Origin: Holothuria scabra
Taxonomy: Eukaryota; Echinodermata; Holothuroidea; Aspidochirotida; Holothuriidae
Assembly (NCBI GenBank): GCA_037179385.1
Contig: CM074187.1
Coordinates: 45,170,879 to 45,234,878 of the forward strand
Reading direction: 5' to 3'
DNA: 64,000 nucleotides
Of the stretch, positions 33,601 to 43,195 are shown one piece after another. The position numbers were made by a program, and so were the translations under genes. Each line of letters opens with the position of its first letter. Positions within the stretch are counted from its first letter, which is position 1. The notes under the pieces were generated by a model. The model had not been told where the DNA came from, did no database searches, and saw only the letters and a program-made list of their open reading frames with translations.

Positions 33601-35058
33601 CGTAGCACCACCCAACACCCAACTTCCCCCTTCTTTGTCCTTGCATTCCCGTCCGGCAGAGGCAGGGTTACCAACTCGATCCGCCGCTAACTATGTAGAC
33701 ACTTCAAACCATCCTACTCCGGTAGATTTAAATACTGATCCAGACGTACAACAGGACGAAATAGAAGGTAGGTTACTCCCTATAAAGAGTGCTTTCACCT
33801 ACGCCACAAGCCCCGCCCCTTTTGACTGGTAAAATCTAGTGTACGCATCTAGTGAAGCTAGCTGAGAAGCAGCTGACGACATACGTTTAACTCAGTTTTG
33901 CATTGAAACGATGTCGATTTTTAATGTGAAAGCACGCTCTACTCGTTATACTTTTGTAATATTTACGTAAAGACTTACACTAAACTTCTTTATTACTCAG
34001 ACACATTCAGGAGGACATTAGGTCACCGCGCATGCGTCGCGATGCAAACTAAAGATTATTCATAATAAGAAGCACAGGGTCCTTGTGAACAGAACCTGCA
34101 CTGATAAGGGGAGGGGGGGCTATTCCAGTCTCTCACACTTTGGAGAAAGACTACATTTGTACAAATAGAAACTATAATTCCGGATGCGGAAATGCAAACC
34201 ATTCATGAACCGGTTTCTGCGGATATGATTTTAGAGGCTGTCAGTAGGTATATAAGCGTGTCACATAGCTGCTTTGCAAAATAAAATCAGTCCACCGCGT
34301 TTTCGCCGGTCAGCCAGTTGTCTTGGTCAAGACGTTATTACACCTTTTCTAACTAGAATGACAAAATAGAGGGTGGGAATTCAAGATCGAGGGCGGGCTT
34401 TAAACTTGAACGCAAATAACATGGCTGAGAATTTCTGCAGCTAATAGAGGGCGTACGCAAAAGAGAGTAGCAAATGCTGTACAAACTGGTATAAGGGTCT
34501 TGAAAAAAAACTAGTCAGCCAGCGTCTCCAAATTAAGTTGATTGGAGATGCCGGTCATAGATCCAGGCTCTCCAGAGAAGTCAGAAGTAATGAATCTAGC
34601 TGGCCTTCCATTTGTGCATTATAAACTTCGGTTAGGTTACAAGCCATTAAGTGATCTTAACTTTTATTAATAAAATGTGTACACTGTCTGTGTTGAAAAG
34701 TTTTGTATGTTGAAAAATTTCAATGTTCTTTTATTTTCAAGTGACAGTGGATGGCACAGTCAGTAGACGACAAGGGAAAAAGGCTCGGGCGAAGAGAAAC
34801 GTACCTACGGAAGAGAAAGACGACCGTTACTTTGAGAGACGAAAACGGAACAACCAGGCCGCAAAACGATCACGTGACGCAAGAAAAGTGAGAGAGGAAC
34901 ACATATCACGTAGGGCTGAATTCCTGGAACGTGAAAATGAAATATTAAAGGCACAATTAAGTACTCTAAGAGAAGAAGCTAATTCTCTCCGGTTATTGCT
35001 ATCTCAGAGGCCAGTCTTTCCCACCATGATAAGCAATCAAGGACATCAAATACAGTGA
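19878..35058 (+). CDS. PAR/HLF-type bZIP transcription factor (gene span, four coding exons)
   Basis: Coding exons are 19878-19998, 32486-33076, 33435-33767 and 34742-35058. All introns are phase 1 with GT-AG ends, giving 453 residues plus stop. The N-terminal two thirds are Ser/Thr/Gln/Pro-rich, as in activation regions. Exon 4 encodes the bZIP, with a basic region containing NNQAAKRSRDAR (residues 385-396) and a zipper with Leu at 410, 417, 424 and 431. The RNVPTEEKDDRYF stretch before it and RRAEFLEREN after it match HLF/TEF/DBP-type factors better than NFIL3. These factors bind D-boxes as nuclear dimers, often in circadian or developmental control. Exons 2 and 3 are multiples of three in matching phase, so skipping either keeps the frame. 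The link of exon 1 to exon 2 over 12.5 kb is inferred from phase and splice sites. Confidence 0.88.
20410..20419. promoter_or_regulatory. second perfect D-box ATTACGTAAT, in intron 1
   Basis: The same 10-mer as at 19704, here 412 bp after the first donor. A 10-bp palindrome is expected well under once per 64 kb by chance. Confidence 0.5.
20486..20514. promoter_or_regulatory. pair of D-box-like sites (ATTACGTGAT and TTGCGTAAT)
   Basis: ATTACGTGAT at 20486-20495 has one mismatch to the PAR/E4BP4 consensus. TTGCGTAAT at 20506-20514 is a mixed C/EBP-PAR half-site. With 20410 they form a cluster within 105 bp. Confidence 0.4.
20600..21133. other. intron 1 segment with T-rich low-complexity tract
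   Basis: 20700-20890 is dominated by T runs with scattered G and C. No exon or element is recognised. Confidence 0.6.
21134..21400 (-). mobile_element. MITE-A copy 2
   Basis: Ends 'aagagcaatcgccccaaact' and 'agttgggtgactgc' are inverted. The interior keeps 'tatattcaaggtaaaccaag' and TCACATGA. Confidence 0.75.
21514..23814 (+). repeat. tandem array of ~150-bp units packed with AGGTCA nuclear-receptor half-sites
   Basis: A hairpin (GATTCCTTGCC at 21514-21524 against GGCAAGGAATC at 21532-21542) and a (TG)n tract precede about twelve good units, and one or two degenerate ones, to about 23700. In the richest unit (23365-23405) the order is AGGTCA-1-AGGTCA-4-GGGTCA-4-AGGTCA-2-AGGTCA, numbers being spacer lengths: DR1, DR4, DR4 and DR2 direct repeats. 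Two unit types occur, ~146 bp and ~156 bp, and the last six good units alternate. GCAAGGAATC recurs at 23805-23814. The array is inside intron 1 of the bZIP gene. Receptor binding is inferred. Confidence 0.9.
24056..24360 (+). mobile_element. MITE-B copy 3
   Basis: Starts 'taaagggccaatcctctcta', ends 'gattagcccattaa', and keeps the body words 'aactctcaattgg' and 'ttttgattacaca'. More diverged than copies 2 and 4. Confidence 0.75.
24361..25692. repeat. intron 1 with a family E fragment (24575-24830)
   Basis: 24575-24830 carries family E words ('tgacattcgggcaactgg', 'aaattcgggacacatt'). The rest is AT-rich with no recognised exon or element. Confidence 0.45.
25693..25998 (+). mobile_element. 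MITE-B copy 4 (best preserved)
   Basis: Starts TTTAAAGGCAGTCATTCGTC, ends 'gaaaatatgcctttaa', about 305 bp. It serves as the reference for the family; TTAA lies at both ends. Confidence 0.85.
26050..26490 (+). repeat. family E copy
   Basis: Repeated 'tttgcccg', 'acattcgggct' and 'acatccgggcaac' with 'cttgcacaaaacaatgcc', matching the copy at 6740-7620. Confidence 0.55.
26491..27009. other. intron 1, no recognisable feature
   Basis: AT-rich. I see no exon, RNA gene or element. Confidence 0.5.
27010..27235 (+). repeat. family D unit
   Basis: 'gaaaacgactgctaagattc', 'accatttccgactgtctgag', 'aaaaattctgtaccttcc' and 'gccaaccaatggtg' follow the order of the family D opening unit. Confidence 0.6.
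27415..27965 (+). mobile_element. MITE-F copy 1
   Basis: About 550 bp matching 56654-57222 along its length: 'agggcagcagaggtt', 'tgaatgctttgtttcccttt', 'gttcactttttgttg' and 'cataagttgagaaccaca'. It ends at a TTAA shared with the following MITE-A, so the two elements abut exactly. Confidence 0.75.
27966..28225 (+). mobile_element. MITE-A copy 3 (clear ends)
   Basis: The left end TTAAAAGGCAGGAGCAGTCA and the right end GGACTGCTCTTTACCTTTAA are inverted repeats around ~220 bp. TTAA at both borders is the target of piggyBac-type elements. The interior has TCATGTGA and 'ttaccttgaatatgcaata', both kept in other copies. No coding capacity. Confidence 0.85.
28226..29222. other. intron 1, no recognisable feature
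   Basis: Frames at 28493-28762 and 28600-28785 overlap antisense and show no domain. Confidence 0.45.
29223..29546. mobile_element. hAT-like MITE with CAGTGGCGGATCTAGGG ends
   Basis: The element 29228-29541 begins CAGTGGCGGATCTAGGG and ends with its inverse (CCCCTAAATCCGCCACTG) with small differences. A second inverted pair, GGGTGGCTAGGAT and CCACCCTAGTC, lies just inside. CCATG flanks it on both sides, shorter than the 8 bp expected for hAT, so superfamily is tentative. Confidence 0.75.
29976..30195 (+). mobile_element. MITE-A copy 4
   Basis: Keeps 'aagaacagtcac', 'ctgtttcataactggctgtt', TCATGTGA and 'ttaccttgaatatgcaata'. The right end is eroded. Confidence 0.75.
30196..31408. other. intron 1, no recognisable feature
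   Basis: AT-rich; includes AATAAA words near 30690 but no associated gene. Confidence 0.5.
31409..31670 (+). mobile_element. MITE-A copy 5
   Basis: Ends 'acaagagcagtcacctcaac' and 'ctttgggcgactgctcttga' are inverted. The interior keeps TCATGTGA and 'gtttcatgattagctgttga'. Confidence 0.8.
31938..31972 (+). mobile_element. SINE family C fragment
   Basis: Only the core 'gggccgtggccggctcgact' and 'tgaacca' remains. Confidence 0.6.
32486..33076 (+). CDS. bZIP gene, coding exon 2
   Basis: 591 bases, residues 41-237, phase 1 at both ends, bounded by acceptor tttcccacag and donor ttg/gtaaga. Starts EEEFQSAPSNYYGSN. The exon is rich in Ser, Thr, Gln and Asn, with a short Ser/Pro run (SSSSPSPP) and no folded domain that I recognise; an activation or low-complexity region is likely. 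A second AG two bases after the first could act as an alternative acceptor, but only the first keeps phase with exon 1. Confidence 0.88.
33435..33767 (+). CDS. bZIP gene, coding exon 3
   Basis: 333 bases, residues 238-348, acceptor aattgtcag, donor gaag/gtaggt. Begins GSHSHEKALSELDKQRN, includes a Gln/His stretch (NIQQHQQPQQSQH) and ends in an acidic segment, DPDVQQDEIE. By position this corresponds to the proline- and acid-rich (PAR) exon of HLF/TEF/DBP, but residue-level similarity there is weak. Being symmetric in phase, it could be skipped without a frameshift. Confidence 0.88.
33770..33900 (-). repeat. repeat family H copy, starting at the exon 3 donor
   Basis: 'gagtgctttcacctacgcca', 'agccccgcccctttt' and 'gctgagaagcagctgacgac' match family H (15510-15690) in reverse. 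It begins within a few bases of the donor site, so reading past exon 3 reaches a stop at 33830-33832 in the repeat. Confidence 0.6.
34742..35058 (+). CDS. bZIP gene, coding exon 4 (DNA-binding domain and zipper)
   Basis: 317 bases including the TGA stop at 35056-35058, residues 349-453, acceptor ttattttcaag. Order: basic extension (RRQGKKARAKRN), PAR-type lead-in (VPTEEKDDRYFERR), basic region with the invariant Asn and Arg in NNQAAKRSR, fork, and a four-heptad zipper with Leu at 410, 417, 424 and 431. A short tail ends in NQGHQIQ. The basic region and RAEFLEREN after it are diagnostic of the PAR/HLF group. One exon for the entire bZIP is usual in that group. Confidence 0.95.
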
Positions 35059-36668
35059 GGTGGTTGTCAAAATGCACCGTATGGGAAGAGAAAGCAAGAC
35101 GCTTCGAACATTTTATATTGAAGTCTCCGGTTTTCCAGTTAATTTGGAGCTCAATATTTCACAACGCGGACCTCATATTTAACGAAATGACGTCATTTTT
35201 ACCTAGGCCATTTCTAGCACAACGCGTAATGTTACACCAAGTTGTGCCGGAAATGACAGGGGTAAAACAAGAGGTGACATCACTAATTTGCAGCTGACGT
35301 CCGCGTCGTGAAATCTTAAGTTCCCTAAATTTGGAATATTTCCGACTGGATGTTGAATATTCGGGAATTATTTCATATTTATATGATAACATGTGTGTGT
35401 ATATCAGACCTGTAATAATTGATCATACAGTAACTTTATTTTGGGGGCCATGCACATGCGCATATCCTCCAAATTGTCAGAATAAGCCAACCATTCTTGC
35501 ACCTAGAACACGTGTTCGAAATGGAGATTACATTGAAATTTGGTGACATCACTGTGTTTTAATCCAACCATAACATAGGGAAGAATCGGTTTTGTGAAAT
35601 GGACTGTTTCTGAATTGTCTTTTGGTTTAAGAATTTCCACTTTAATCTACTTTAAAGTAGGACTGAGACCCCTGTTTTTATTTGGGTTGGCTATAGACAC
35701 ATAGAATTATGCTTAGTGTTAGCACCTTGTTGGAGGAAAACAAGGAAAAAGGAAACGCCGTACCCAATGTGCTGAGCTCGGATTGTGCATCCCACGACGT
35801 ACCCCACACTCCATGCGCCATCGAATTACCGAACTTGCTTATGATAGCACTAAGTTGGCGCGTCAGTGTCACTCATAATACCAATATATGAGTCGAGTCA
35901 AAATTTTGGTCGAATTTCAGTAATTGAAATCCTATCGGATACTAAATCTTTTGACTCTACATGCATTTCAAAGGTAGAAAGCTATGTGGAAGGTTTATTC
36001 AACTTCAGTTAACTTGTCTTGGAGGAGGAGGAAAGATGTATTCGTTTAATGACATTAGACTCACTTTGAAACTGCTTTAAGTAACTGTCTTTAAAGGTAA
36101 AAAGCAGTCCCCCAAACTTATTTTGAAGAAAAAGCTAAAAAACTCAGTTTTCATCTTATTTCTCTTCAAAGTATCTTTGATTACATTTTATGACTTTTCT
36201 ATTGCATATTCAAAGTAAACCAAGCAGTTATTTCTGGTTAATTTCACATTTGAAGAGAAAAAACATTGTCACATGACTCCCAACAGCCATTCATGAAACT
36301 GGACAGTCTACTTCTCTTCTTCAATTTGGGATGACTGCTCCTTACCTTTAAAGGGATTTTTTTGCAAGAAAATGCTTTCCTACCACCTTTTTTCACTACC
36401 TATGGAGGAATGGAGGAGATTTAGGCCTATAGCTGAGGATCGATGGAAGTTGATTTCTAAGAATTATAAACTAAATTCTGATGTACATTTTTCCAGAATC
36501 TTTGAAGATTCGATCTTCTTCTATGTGCTGATGTTATTCATATCATGAGTGCAATACCATGCCAGATTAGCATTTATTAACACAACAGGGATATCGATAA
36601 GATTTTCGTACACCCTATGTTGTAACGACCATCAAATATTTCTTTGTCTTCATAGTTTGTTGAATAAA
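35059..36668 (+). other. probable 3' UTR of the bZIP gene
   Basis: The first clear AATAAA after the stop is at 36663-36668. If it is used, the 3' UTR is about 1.6 kb and contains MITE-A copy 6. Shorter transcripts with variant signals are possible. Other frames here (35331-35546, 35709-35891) show no domain. Confidence 0.4.
36091..36352 (-). mobile_element. MITE-A copy 6
   Basis: The left end TTAAAGGTAAAAAGCAGTCC and the right end ATGACTGCTCCTTACCTTTA are inverted, with TTTAAA at both borders. The interior keeps 'ctattgcatattcaaagtaa' and TCACATGA. It probably lies in the 3' UTR of the bZIP gene. Confidence 0.85.
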
Positions 36669-36769
36669 GTTAGGCCTAAGTTGTTGAACCCTATGTGATC
36701 ATGCAAATCACATAAAGGCGGAGGCAAGCGCAAATCATCGTAACTTCCAATGCAAACAGCTGATTGGTA

Positions 36770-36970
36770 TAGAGTTCTTTCACGTTTTGTCACACTTGGT
36801 AAGCCACGCCCACTGCCGGGCAAAAATCAACAGTGTTTCAATTATTACACCAACACGTGGGTCGTCAGTAGTCAGTTGCTTGTCAGTTAGCAACATCAAA
36901 TACTAAGCCCGTCCAAAGAGGCGGGGGTTGTGCGAGCAAGCATTCTATAGAGTGCTTGGAAGCATTGTAT
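36770..36970 (+). repeat. repeat family H, copy 3
   Basis: 'cactgccgggcaaaaatcaa', 'acacgtgggtcgtcag' and 'gcccgtccaaagaggcgggg' as at 15510-15690. Contains CACGTG. Confidence 0.65.
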
Positions 36971-37017
36971 GATAATGAATGGGTAGGACTTTCAAAGAAT
37001 ACGTATGTGTACTAGGC

Positions 37018-37291
37018 GTTAAAGGCAGTCAACTCTCTACCTCGTGCTAATAGTTTTACAGAAATTCTGAATTTTCACCCCTCTTTGATTGACAGCAAAT
37101 TTAGAAGAACTCTAGCTCATATAGCACAGCATGAACTGTTCTGATTTCATATTGGGTGTTGTATCGATACTCCGTCTGTAACAACAAACTGAGACTGTGT
37201 CTGGGTTATGATGAGTTTAAAACAGTTGTATAGGAGGGCCTTATGTAAGTAGGTAAGGAGAAATATAAATGTATGGGGTGAGAAGAATTGA
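37018..37291 (+). mobile_element. MITE-B copy 5
   Basis: 'ttaaaggcagtcaactctct', 'tctttgattgacagcaaat' and 'gagactgtgtctgggttatg' follow the MITE-B order. The right end is degraded. Confidence 0.7.
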
Positions 37292-37479
37292 CCTTCATTT
37301 GTTTGTCGAATTGGCTCCTTTGCCGCATTACATAGTAGCTGAAGACAAGGGAGATAACATTGTCATTGTAATTTTGAAAGGAAATTCACTGATATCCAAT
37401 ATACTAGCAAAACATGTCATCTTACATTCAACAGAGGCGATTAATAAGGGAAAACGGCTGACGCTGCTCCGATAATTCG

Positions 37480-37955
37480 TAGGTTTGACGTTTTGTATGT
37501 AAACATTTGATAATCTGGCTTAGGATGGGGAAATCAGGTTTTTCTTGAATAAAAGCTCCATACAGAGCGAAAACGCCAAGGCGTAACGCATATACACAAC
37601 ATTTAATTACTTTGCTTTAGCATTTGAGAAAAAGAAAGAAAATACTCGATACATGTGTTTACAAATCATTACTGGTCAAATTCTGTAAACAAATACGGAA
37701 GGGTAAATGAATCCTGACTACAACGATATGGTTATGTTTTTAGCTAACTGACAACAAAACATTGGCCAATAATGTGAATCCTTGACATCACACCTGTTTG
37801 CTTCATGTTCATTGTTTTCAGATATTGTGCCAATTTCAGTCTGTCAGTTGCTAATATCTTGAAAACCGAATACAAAACTTTCACCAAAATGCTTAAAACG
37901 TGTTCCTGTTTAAAATATGAAACTTAAATTTGTTTCTGGACCATCCTTTAAAACT
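37480..37955 (+). mobile_element. MITE-G copy 2
   Basis: 'acattggccaataatgtgaa', 'cctgtttgcttcatgttca' and 'caccaaaatgcttaaaacgt' match 17974-18471 in reverse. It ends near 'ggaccatcctttaaa'. The left end is approximate. Confidence 0.65.
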
Positions 37956-38502
37956 CCCTACTCTCCCAGTATATATAAGAGTAGCTAGCAGAAGAGTATA
38001 TTTTCCTTGGTAGTTGAAAGGTAATTCCATAACATGTAGAATTTGAATTAAGTCTGCAAGTCAGCAAATAAGATTATCGTATATAACTTTTTGATTCTTC
38101 TTATTACTTGTTCGTTTTCCGATGAGGACATTCACATAAAATTTGTTTTGAAGGTAGCTAGACAATGTTAATATTTTGAAGGAGCTAATGACAAAGCAAT
38201 TTCAAGAACAGTTCAACTTTTGGATTAAAGCTTGCAACTTTGAGAGACTGAACTCCATATTATTTAAATTCTTTGCAAATGAAAATTTACGTCCAACAAT
38301 TTTTCCTACTCCAAAACCAGAAGAATGAAGACACCTGGCTTGCTATTTTCTTTGTTCATAACATTTTTATTACTATGTATAGAATTAAAAGGTAAGGCAT
38401 GTTTATTGCAGTATAGAGTTACAAACTCTATCGATGTATTTCCGTCGAGGTGATCTCGATTTATTTTCAACTTATATTTTCCACGATTATCACATGTCTG
38501 CA
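37956..38502. other. intergenic, no recognisable feature
   Basis: AT-rich; nothing supported. Confidence 0.5.
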
Positions 38503-38695
38503 TTCAGCAGTACATGTGCATCACACTGATGTACGTATATCACACTGATATGTGTACATCAGACTAATATATGTGCATCATTATGTGTATCACATACATC
38601 ATACATCGTACTGATGTATGTGCAAGACATTGATGTTTATACAACAAATTGATGTATGTACATGACACTGATGTATGTATCTGACACTGTAATCA
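38503..38695. repeat. minisatellite, ~25-bp unit
   Basis: Seven or eight imperfect units of the form CACTGATGTATGTACATGA, drifting in length between 19 and 29 bp. Confidence 0.8.
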
Positions 38696-38984
38696 GACAA
38701 CTTCCTGTTATGTGTGTGACAATTTTTATTACTTCAAAGAAACCAAAGGAATATGTTTATTGAGATTCAATCGCAGCAGCTATTAAAACAATTTTCATAT
38801 CATTACATCTCGAAATATTTTTTGCTTTTCTTACGTTCTCCGTCCGTGGGCTTGAGTGTACAATATGCATAGGGTATGGCGTGTCGTAAAAAACGATTAA
38901 AGGGATGCATGGACTTGACCCGTTTTATCTAAATGACTCTACGTAACACATTCGTTGTGGTGTGTCGTTAAAACTCATCCAACA

Positions 38985-39190
38985 AACTAACTTAGTGAAG
39001 ACAGCAACTCATGGAAAATTGTACTAAGAGGTCTGGAGTTCGACTCCAAACCGGGTCATACCAAAGACTCCTAAAATAGAACCTACTGCCATTGTGCTTG
39101 GTGGACAGCATAAACAATGGAGTAGGTAAAACAAGCCAGTGAACCATAACTGGGAAAAAGGCCTTGGCCGGCTCAGTTGGTTCGAAACTT
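38985..39190 (+). mobile_element. SINE family C, longest copy with tRNA-like head
   Basis: The B-box-like 'gagttcgactcc' at about 39036 sits in a tRNA-like context. It is followed by the family body 'cataccaaagactcctaaaa', 'cttggtggacagcataaaca', 'acaagccagtgaaccataac' and 'ggccttggccggctc'. The A-box region is degraded, so RNA polymerase III activity is doubtful. This copy identifies the family as tRNA-derived. Confidence 0.75.
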
Positions 39191-39193
39191 GAG

Positions 39194-41163
39194 CATGGGT
39201 GGCGCCAGGATTTCCCCGACAAGGGGCCCAGCATTTCAAGGCCCCGACAAAGGCTTTGAATTAGTCCTGGTGGGTCGCGACTTAGCAGATTTTGAGGCGC
39301 ACGTGGCGCACGAAAGTTTTGGCTTTCTCTTCAAAAATAATTAAAAAACTTGGAGTTTGTTTTGAAGAAAAAAATTAAAATTGTTCAAAAAAAATTTCGC
39401 TTTTTTCAGGACTATTAAAAAGTTTGGGTGTTTATTGATTGAAGAATCTGTCCTTCATATGGGCGAAATCAAAAGCGTGATATAGACGACAACGGAAAGT
39501 CTTTTGGGGTTAAGCATTTCATCGTACTAGGCCTACGTACTAAGGCTTCAGCACCAGACTAGAAGTTTGCCCGGAAAGTTTTTTTTCCTTTTTTGAACGA
39601 AAATTTGAAAATTAAGAGCTCATCTTTTTTCGGAGGAGTTTTGGAATTTAATGGAAGAAAATTGGGTGTTTTGATACGGTACGGATATTATGAAAAAAAA
39701 AGGTTTGCAATAAGTGATATGCCTTTTAAGAGCAAAATTATAGGCAGAATGTCGGGGTGATTAACAGAGTTGGCTTTGGTTATCTATTTTATGGAGTATC
39801 CATCGAAATTGGAAAATTTTGCCAATTTTAACAATCTGAAGCTTATATTGGAGAAAAGTTGTAATTTTATGACAGATTTGGGGGTTTTATGGAGGATCTA
39901 ATCTTCTCATAAGAAAAAAATCAACTAGGGGGTGATCTGTAGTTTTGTTTGGATTTCCTTATATCATATGCATATTAAGGCTGTAGGACCATATTGGAAA
40001 TTTTCCCACGGAAAAAGTTTGGCTTCCCATATATTTGAAGTTTTATATTTTATATATTGACATAGACAAATGGGAGCGTTTCAGTTTGGAAAGGGGCAGA
40101 ATCGTTCTTTTATCCGAAAAATGCAATTCCGCCTGAAAGACTATCAAAGTAGAACACAGAAATCTTTGAAAAATTGAGAACCCCCAGACAGCAGGAAATG
40201 GCATTTCCCTGGCTCGTTACTAAAATCAAAGCAGTCATTATCATTTGAGCTTTCTTTCGCAATAAAATCTTCACTTCATAATATTGCCCCAAAACAAAGA
40301 ATAATTAGCAAGCATACATTGTTCTGTTGAGTAATCTGTCTGTTGCAACTCCCTGGTTCAACCGAAACATTATCTTAGCGGAGCGCTACCATCAGTTGGC
40401 GTGGAGCGTACAGAAAATTGTTGAAAAATCTAACCCCTCAGACAACCGGAAATTTGGCTGTCGAGCAGGCCAGATGGCAGACCATTGGGCACTGCATGCA
40501 CATGAACAATCTCTCATCCGTTTTGTACGGAAAATTCGGAATTGTGAGTTTCCTTGAAGAATGTGGTCTTCTAATAAGCAAAATCAAGAAGATCGTCCGG
40601 GTGACTGAAGTTTATCAGACCCGCATCTTCTATTGTTTATCGGGGCATGTAGATGAAGGATCCCCTACGAAATTGGATTTTCTCAACAACACGGGGAGGG
40701 CAGCCTTCCCCGACCGGGGCATGACCTTGCGGATTGAAGATAGGATGAGGGAAAGCTAAGCTAGACAGCTAGATAGAAGTGATAAAAACAGATTCAGATA
40801 CCCATTAAAAATAGCGTTACAAAAGGAAAAATAGCTTATAAAGAGAAAAAAACATTTCATGATCATCAATCCAGTTACTTCAGTCCTTTACGTTTATTTT
40901 TCAGCCTCCCCGAAGGAAATTGCCGTCCTTCCCAGACGAGGGTGGAGATACGACAAGGTACATGGAATACATAGCATTTCAAAGAAAAGAAAACATGTTC
41001 AAGATCACCCATCCGGTAACTTAAGTTCCTTGAAGGTTTTTTATGTTTTTTTTTTAAATTACTTTTAGACCTCCCGACGAAACCGCCAACCTTTCCCGAC
41101 GGGGGGGGGGGGATGCTTCCCGACGGGGGCATGCCCCCCCCCCCCCCGCTGGCGCCACCCCTG
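39194..41163 (-). mobile_element. family D element, ~2.0 kb, with GGGTGGCGCCAG ends
   Basis: Left end CATGGGTGGCGCCAGGATTT, right end CGCTGGCGCCACCCCTG; the shared terminal motif is GGGTGGCGCCAG. The body from 39420 to 40480 is an inverted copy of 44640-45780, and 40440-40760 is inverted against 41780-42095. Poly(G/C) runs lie at 41098-41155. Flanking 8-mers AACTTGAG and AAACAGAG agree at 5 of 8, so a target duplication is not proved. The ends resemble hAT, but no transposase frame is found. Confidence 0.7.
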
Positions 41164-41290
41164 AAACAGAGTAGTAAGGCCCGTCTACACTATGCGACTC
41201 GATGCGACGCAACTCATTGCAACGAGATCGTTCAGACGCGTTGCAAAGTGCGGAATGCTTTTCAACTAGTTGCAAAGCAGACGCGCAACC

Positions 41291-41330
41291 CAGTTTCATG
41301 CGACCGAACATGTTCTGTCGCATGAAACTG
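41291..41330. repeat. perfect 14-bp stem-loop
   Basis: CAGTTTCATGCGAC at 41291-41304 pairs exactly with GTCGCATGAAACTG at 41317-41330. The 12-nt loop is nearly palindromic (GAACATGTTC). Confidence 0.8.
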
Positions 41331-41349
41331 AAACGTGCAACTAACAACA

Positions 41350-43195
41350 ATAACGGACCATGGCCCCCCGTCGGGGAACCCTGTCCCCCCCCCCCCCCCC
41401 CCCCCCCGTCGGGGAAGGTCGACGGTTTTATCGGGGAGGCCTAAAAATAACAAAAAAAAATTAAAATACCCAAAAGGTCTGAGTCACATTCTTGGTGATC
41501 TTGAACATATTTTTCGTTTTGTAATGATATTTTAAAGCATATTGAAATCAGTTTTCAATCACTTCTTCTTAGTTCTGTTATATCTCATTCCGTGTACTTT
41601 GTCCTATCTCATCCTTCGGTGGGGAAGGACGGCAATTTTTGTGGGAGTCCTAAAAATGAAAAACGTAAAGGACCGTGAAGTTACTGGATGGATGATCATG
41701 AACTGTTTTTTTTTCTATGAATGAATTTTTTTCTCTTTGTAACCCTATGTTAATGCATATCTGAATCGGTTTAAATCACTTCTTACTAGCTCTGCTATCC
41801 CTCATCCCATCTTCAATCAGTCCGCGCAATACCATACCCTCGTCGGGAAGACTGACCCTCCCCTGTTGTTGAGAAAATCCAATTTTGTCGGGGAACCTTC
41901 ATCTACATGCCTTCGATTAAATATATGGGCCTTATAACTTCAGTCACTCGGACGATCTTCTTGATTTTGCTTACTAGAAGACTATATTCTTCAAGGAAAC
42001 TCACAATTCCGAATTTTCCTTACAAAAACGTTGGGCGAGTGGCTTTTCATGTACATTCAGTGCCCAATGGTCTGTCATCTGGCCCGCCCTGACAACCGAC
42101 TTCTAGCAATGGTAATGAAAATCGCTCAGGCAGTTTTCAGCTCCACATGGCCTAATGATAAAGAATAGCGTGAATATGTCTCCCCATAAGTCTGACTGAA
42201 AATTCATTTGAAGCCACCTTGTTACGTGATATATTTTCAAATACGTTGAAAGTAAAAATTCCTTTTCCTGCTGTCTGGGGATTCTCAATTTTTTCAAAAA
42301 CTTCTGTGCGCTCAACTTAAATAGTCTTTTGAGCAGTAGTGCATTTTTCCGACAAGAGAAAAAAGATAATTTTGTTCACTCCCAAACTGAAACGCCCCGT
42401 ACGCCTATTCCAGTATAAATAAAACTTCAAATAAATGGGAAGCCAAAATTTTCCAGTATGGTCCGAGGGCATTAAATCTGCCAAATGATATTCAGTAACC
42501 CCAACAAAACTACAGATCACCCCCTATATGGTTTTTCTTAAAAGGAGGTAAAATTCTCCCATTAAAAAAAACCCAAAATCAGTTACAAAATTACAATATA
42601 TCTCCAACTATCCAGTACAAGGTTCAGATTGTTAAAAGTGGCAAAAGTGTTTGGATGGATACTCAGTAAAACAAATAATCGGACAACTCTGTTAATCCCC
42701 CGACGTTCTACCTAATTTTGCTCTTGAAAGGTATATCACTTAATAAAGAACCCAATTTAATTATAACCTTACCAAAAACCAAGTATTCTTATCTTAAATT
42801 CCAAAATTTCTGCAATGAAATAAGCTGTTAATTTTCAAATCTTTGTTCAGAAAAGAGGGAAAAACTTTTCGGGACGTAGGACTTGAACAATTTATCCCAA
42901 CAGAATTTCAGCTGTCGCGTATGAAACGTTTTTGAATTTGCCCATATGAAGGAGGGATTCTTTAATAAAGACCCCAACATTTTAATATGGTCTCACAAAA
43001 GCCAAATTTCTTTCAACCCTTTAAATTTTTTCTTCAAAATTAACTCAAGATTTAGGTATTTGTTATAAAAGAAAGCCAAAAATTTCGGCGCGCTACGCGC
43101 GTTTCAAATTCGGTCGAGTAACGTTCCACAGGGACTTACTCATCGACTTTGTCGGGGCCTTGAAATGCTGACCCCCTGTCGGGGAGCTTGGTCCC
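41350..43195 (+). mobile_element. family D element, second copy
   Basis: Same body as 44640-45950 in the same direction ('cctgctgtctggggattctc', 'gaaacgccccgtacgc', 'gggaagccaaaattttcc', 'gcccatatgaaggaggg', 'ccttgaaatgctgaccccct'). The ends are of a different subtype (GGACCATGGC... against ...GCTTGGTCCC). A poly(C) run of about 19 nt is at 41389-41407. The frames here are repeats, not genes. Confidence 0.65.

Noticed and set aside
35055..35546. Further coding exons after the bZIP stop
   Set aside because: The frames show no domain, and the zipper is already complete before the stop at 35058.
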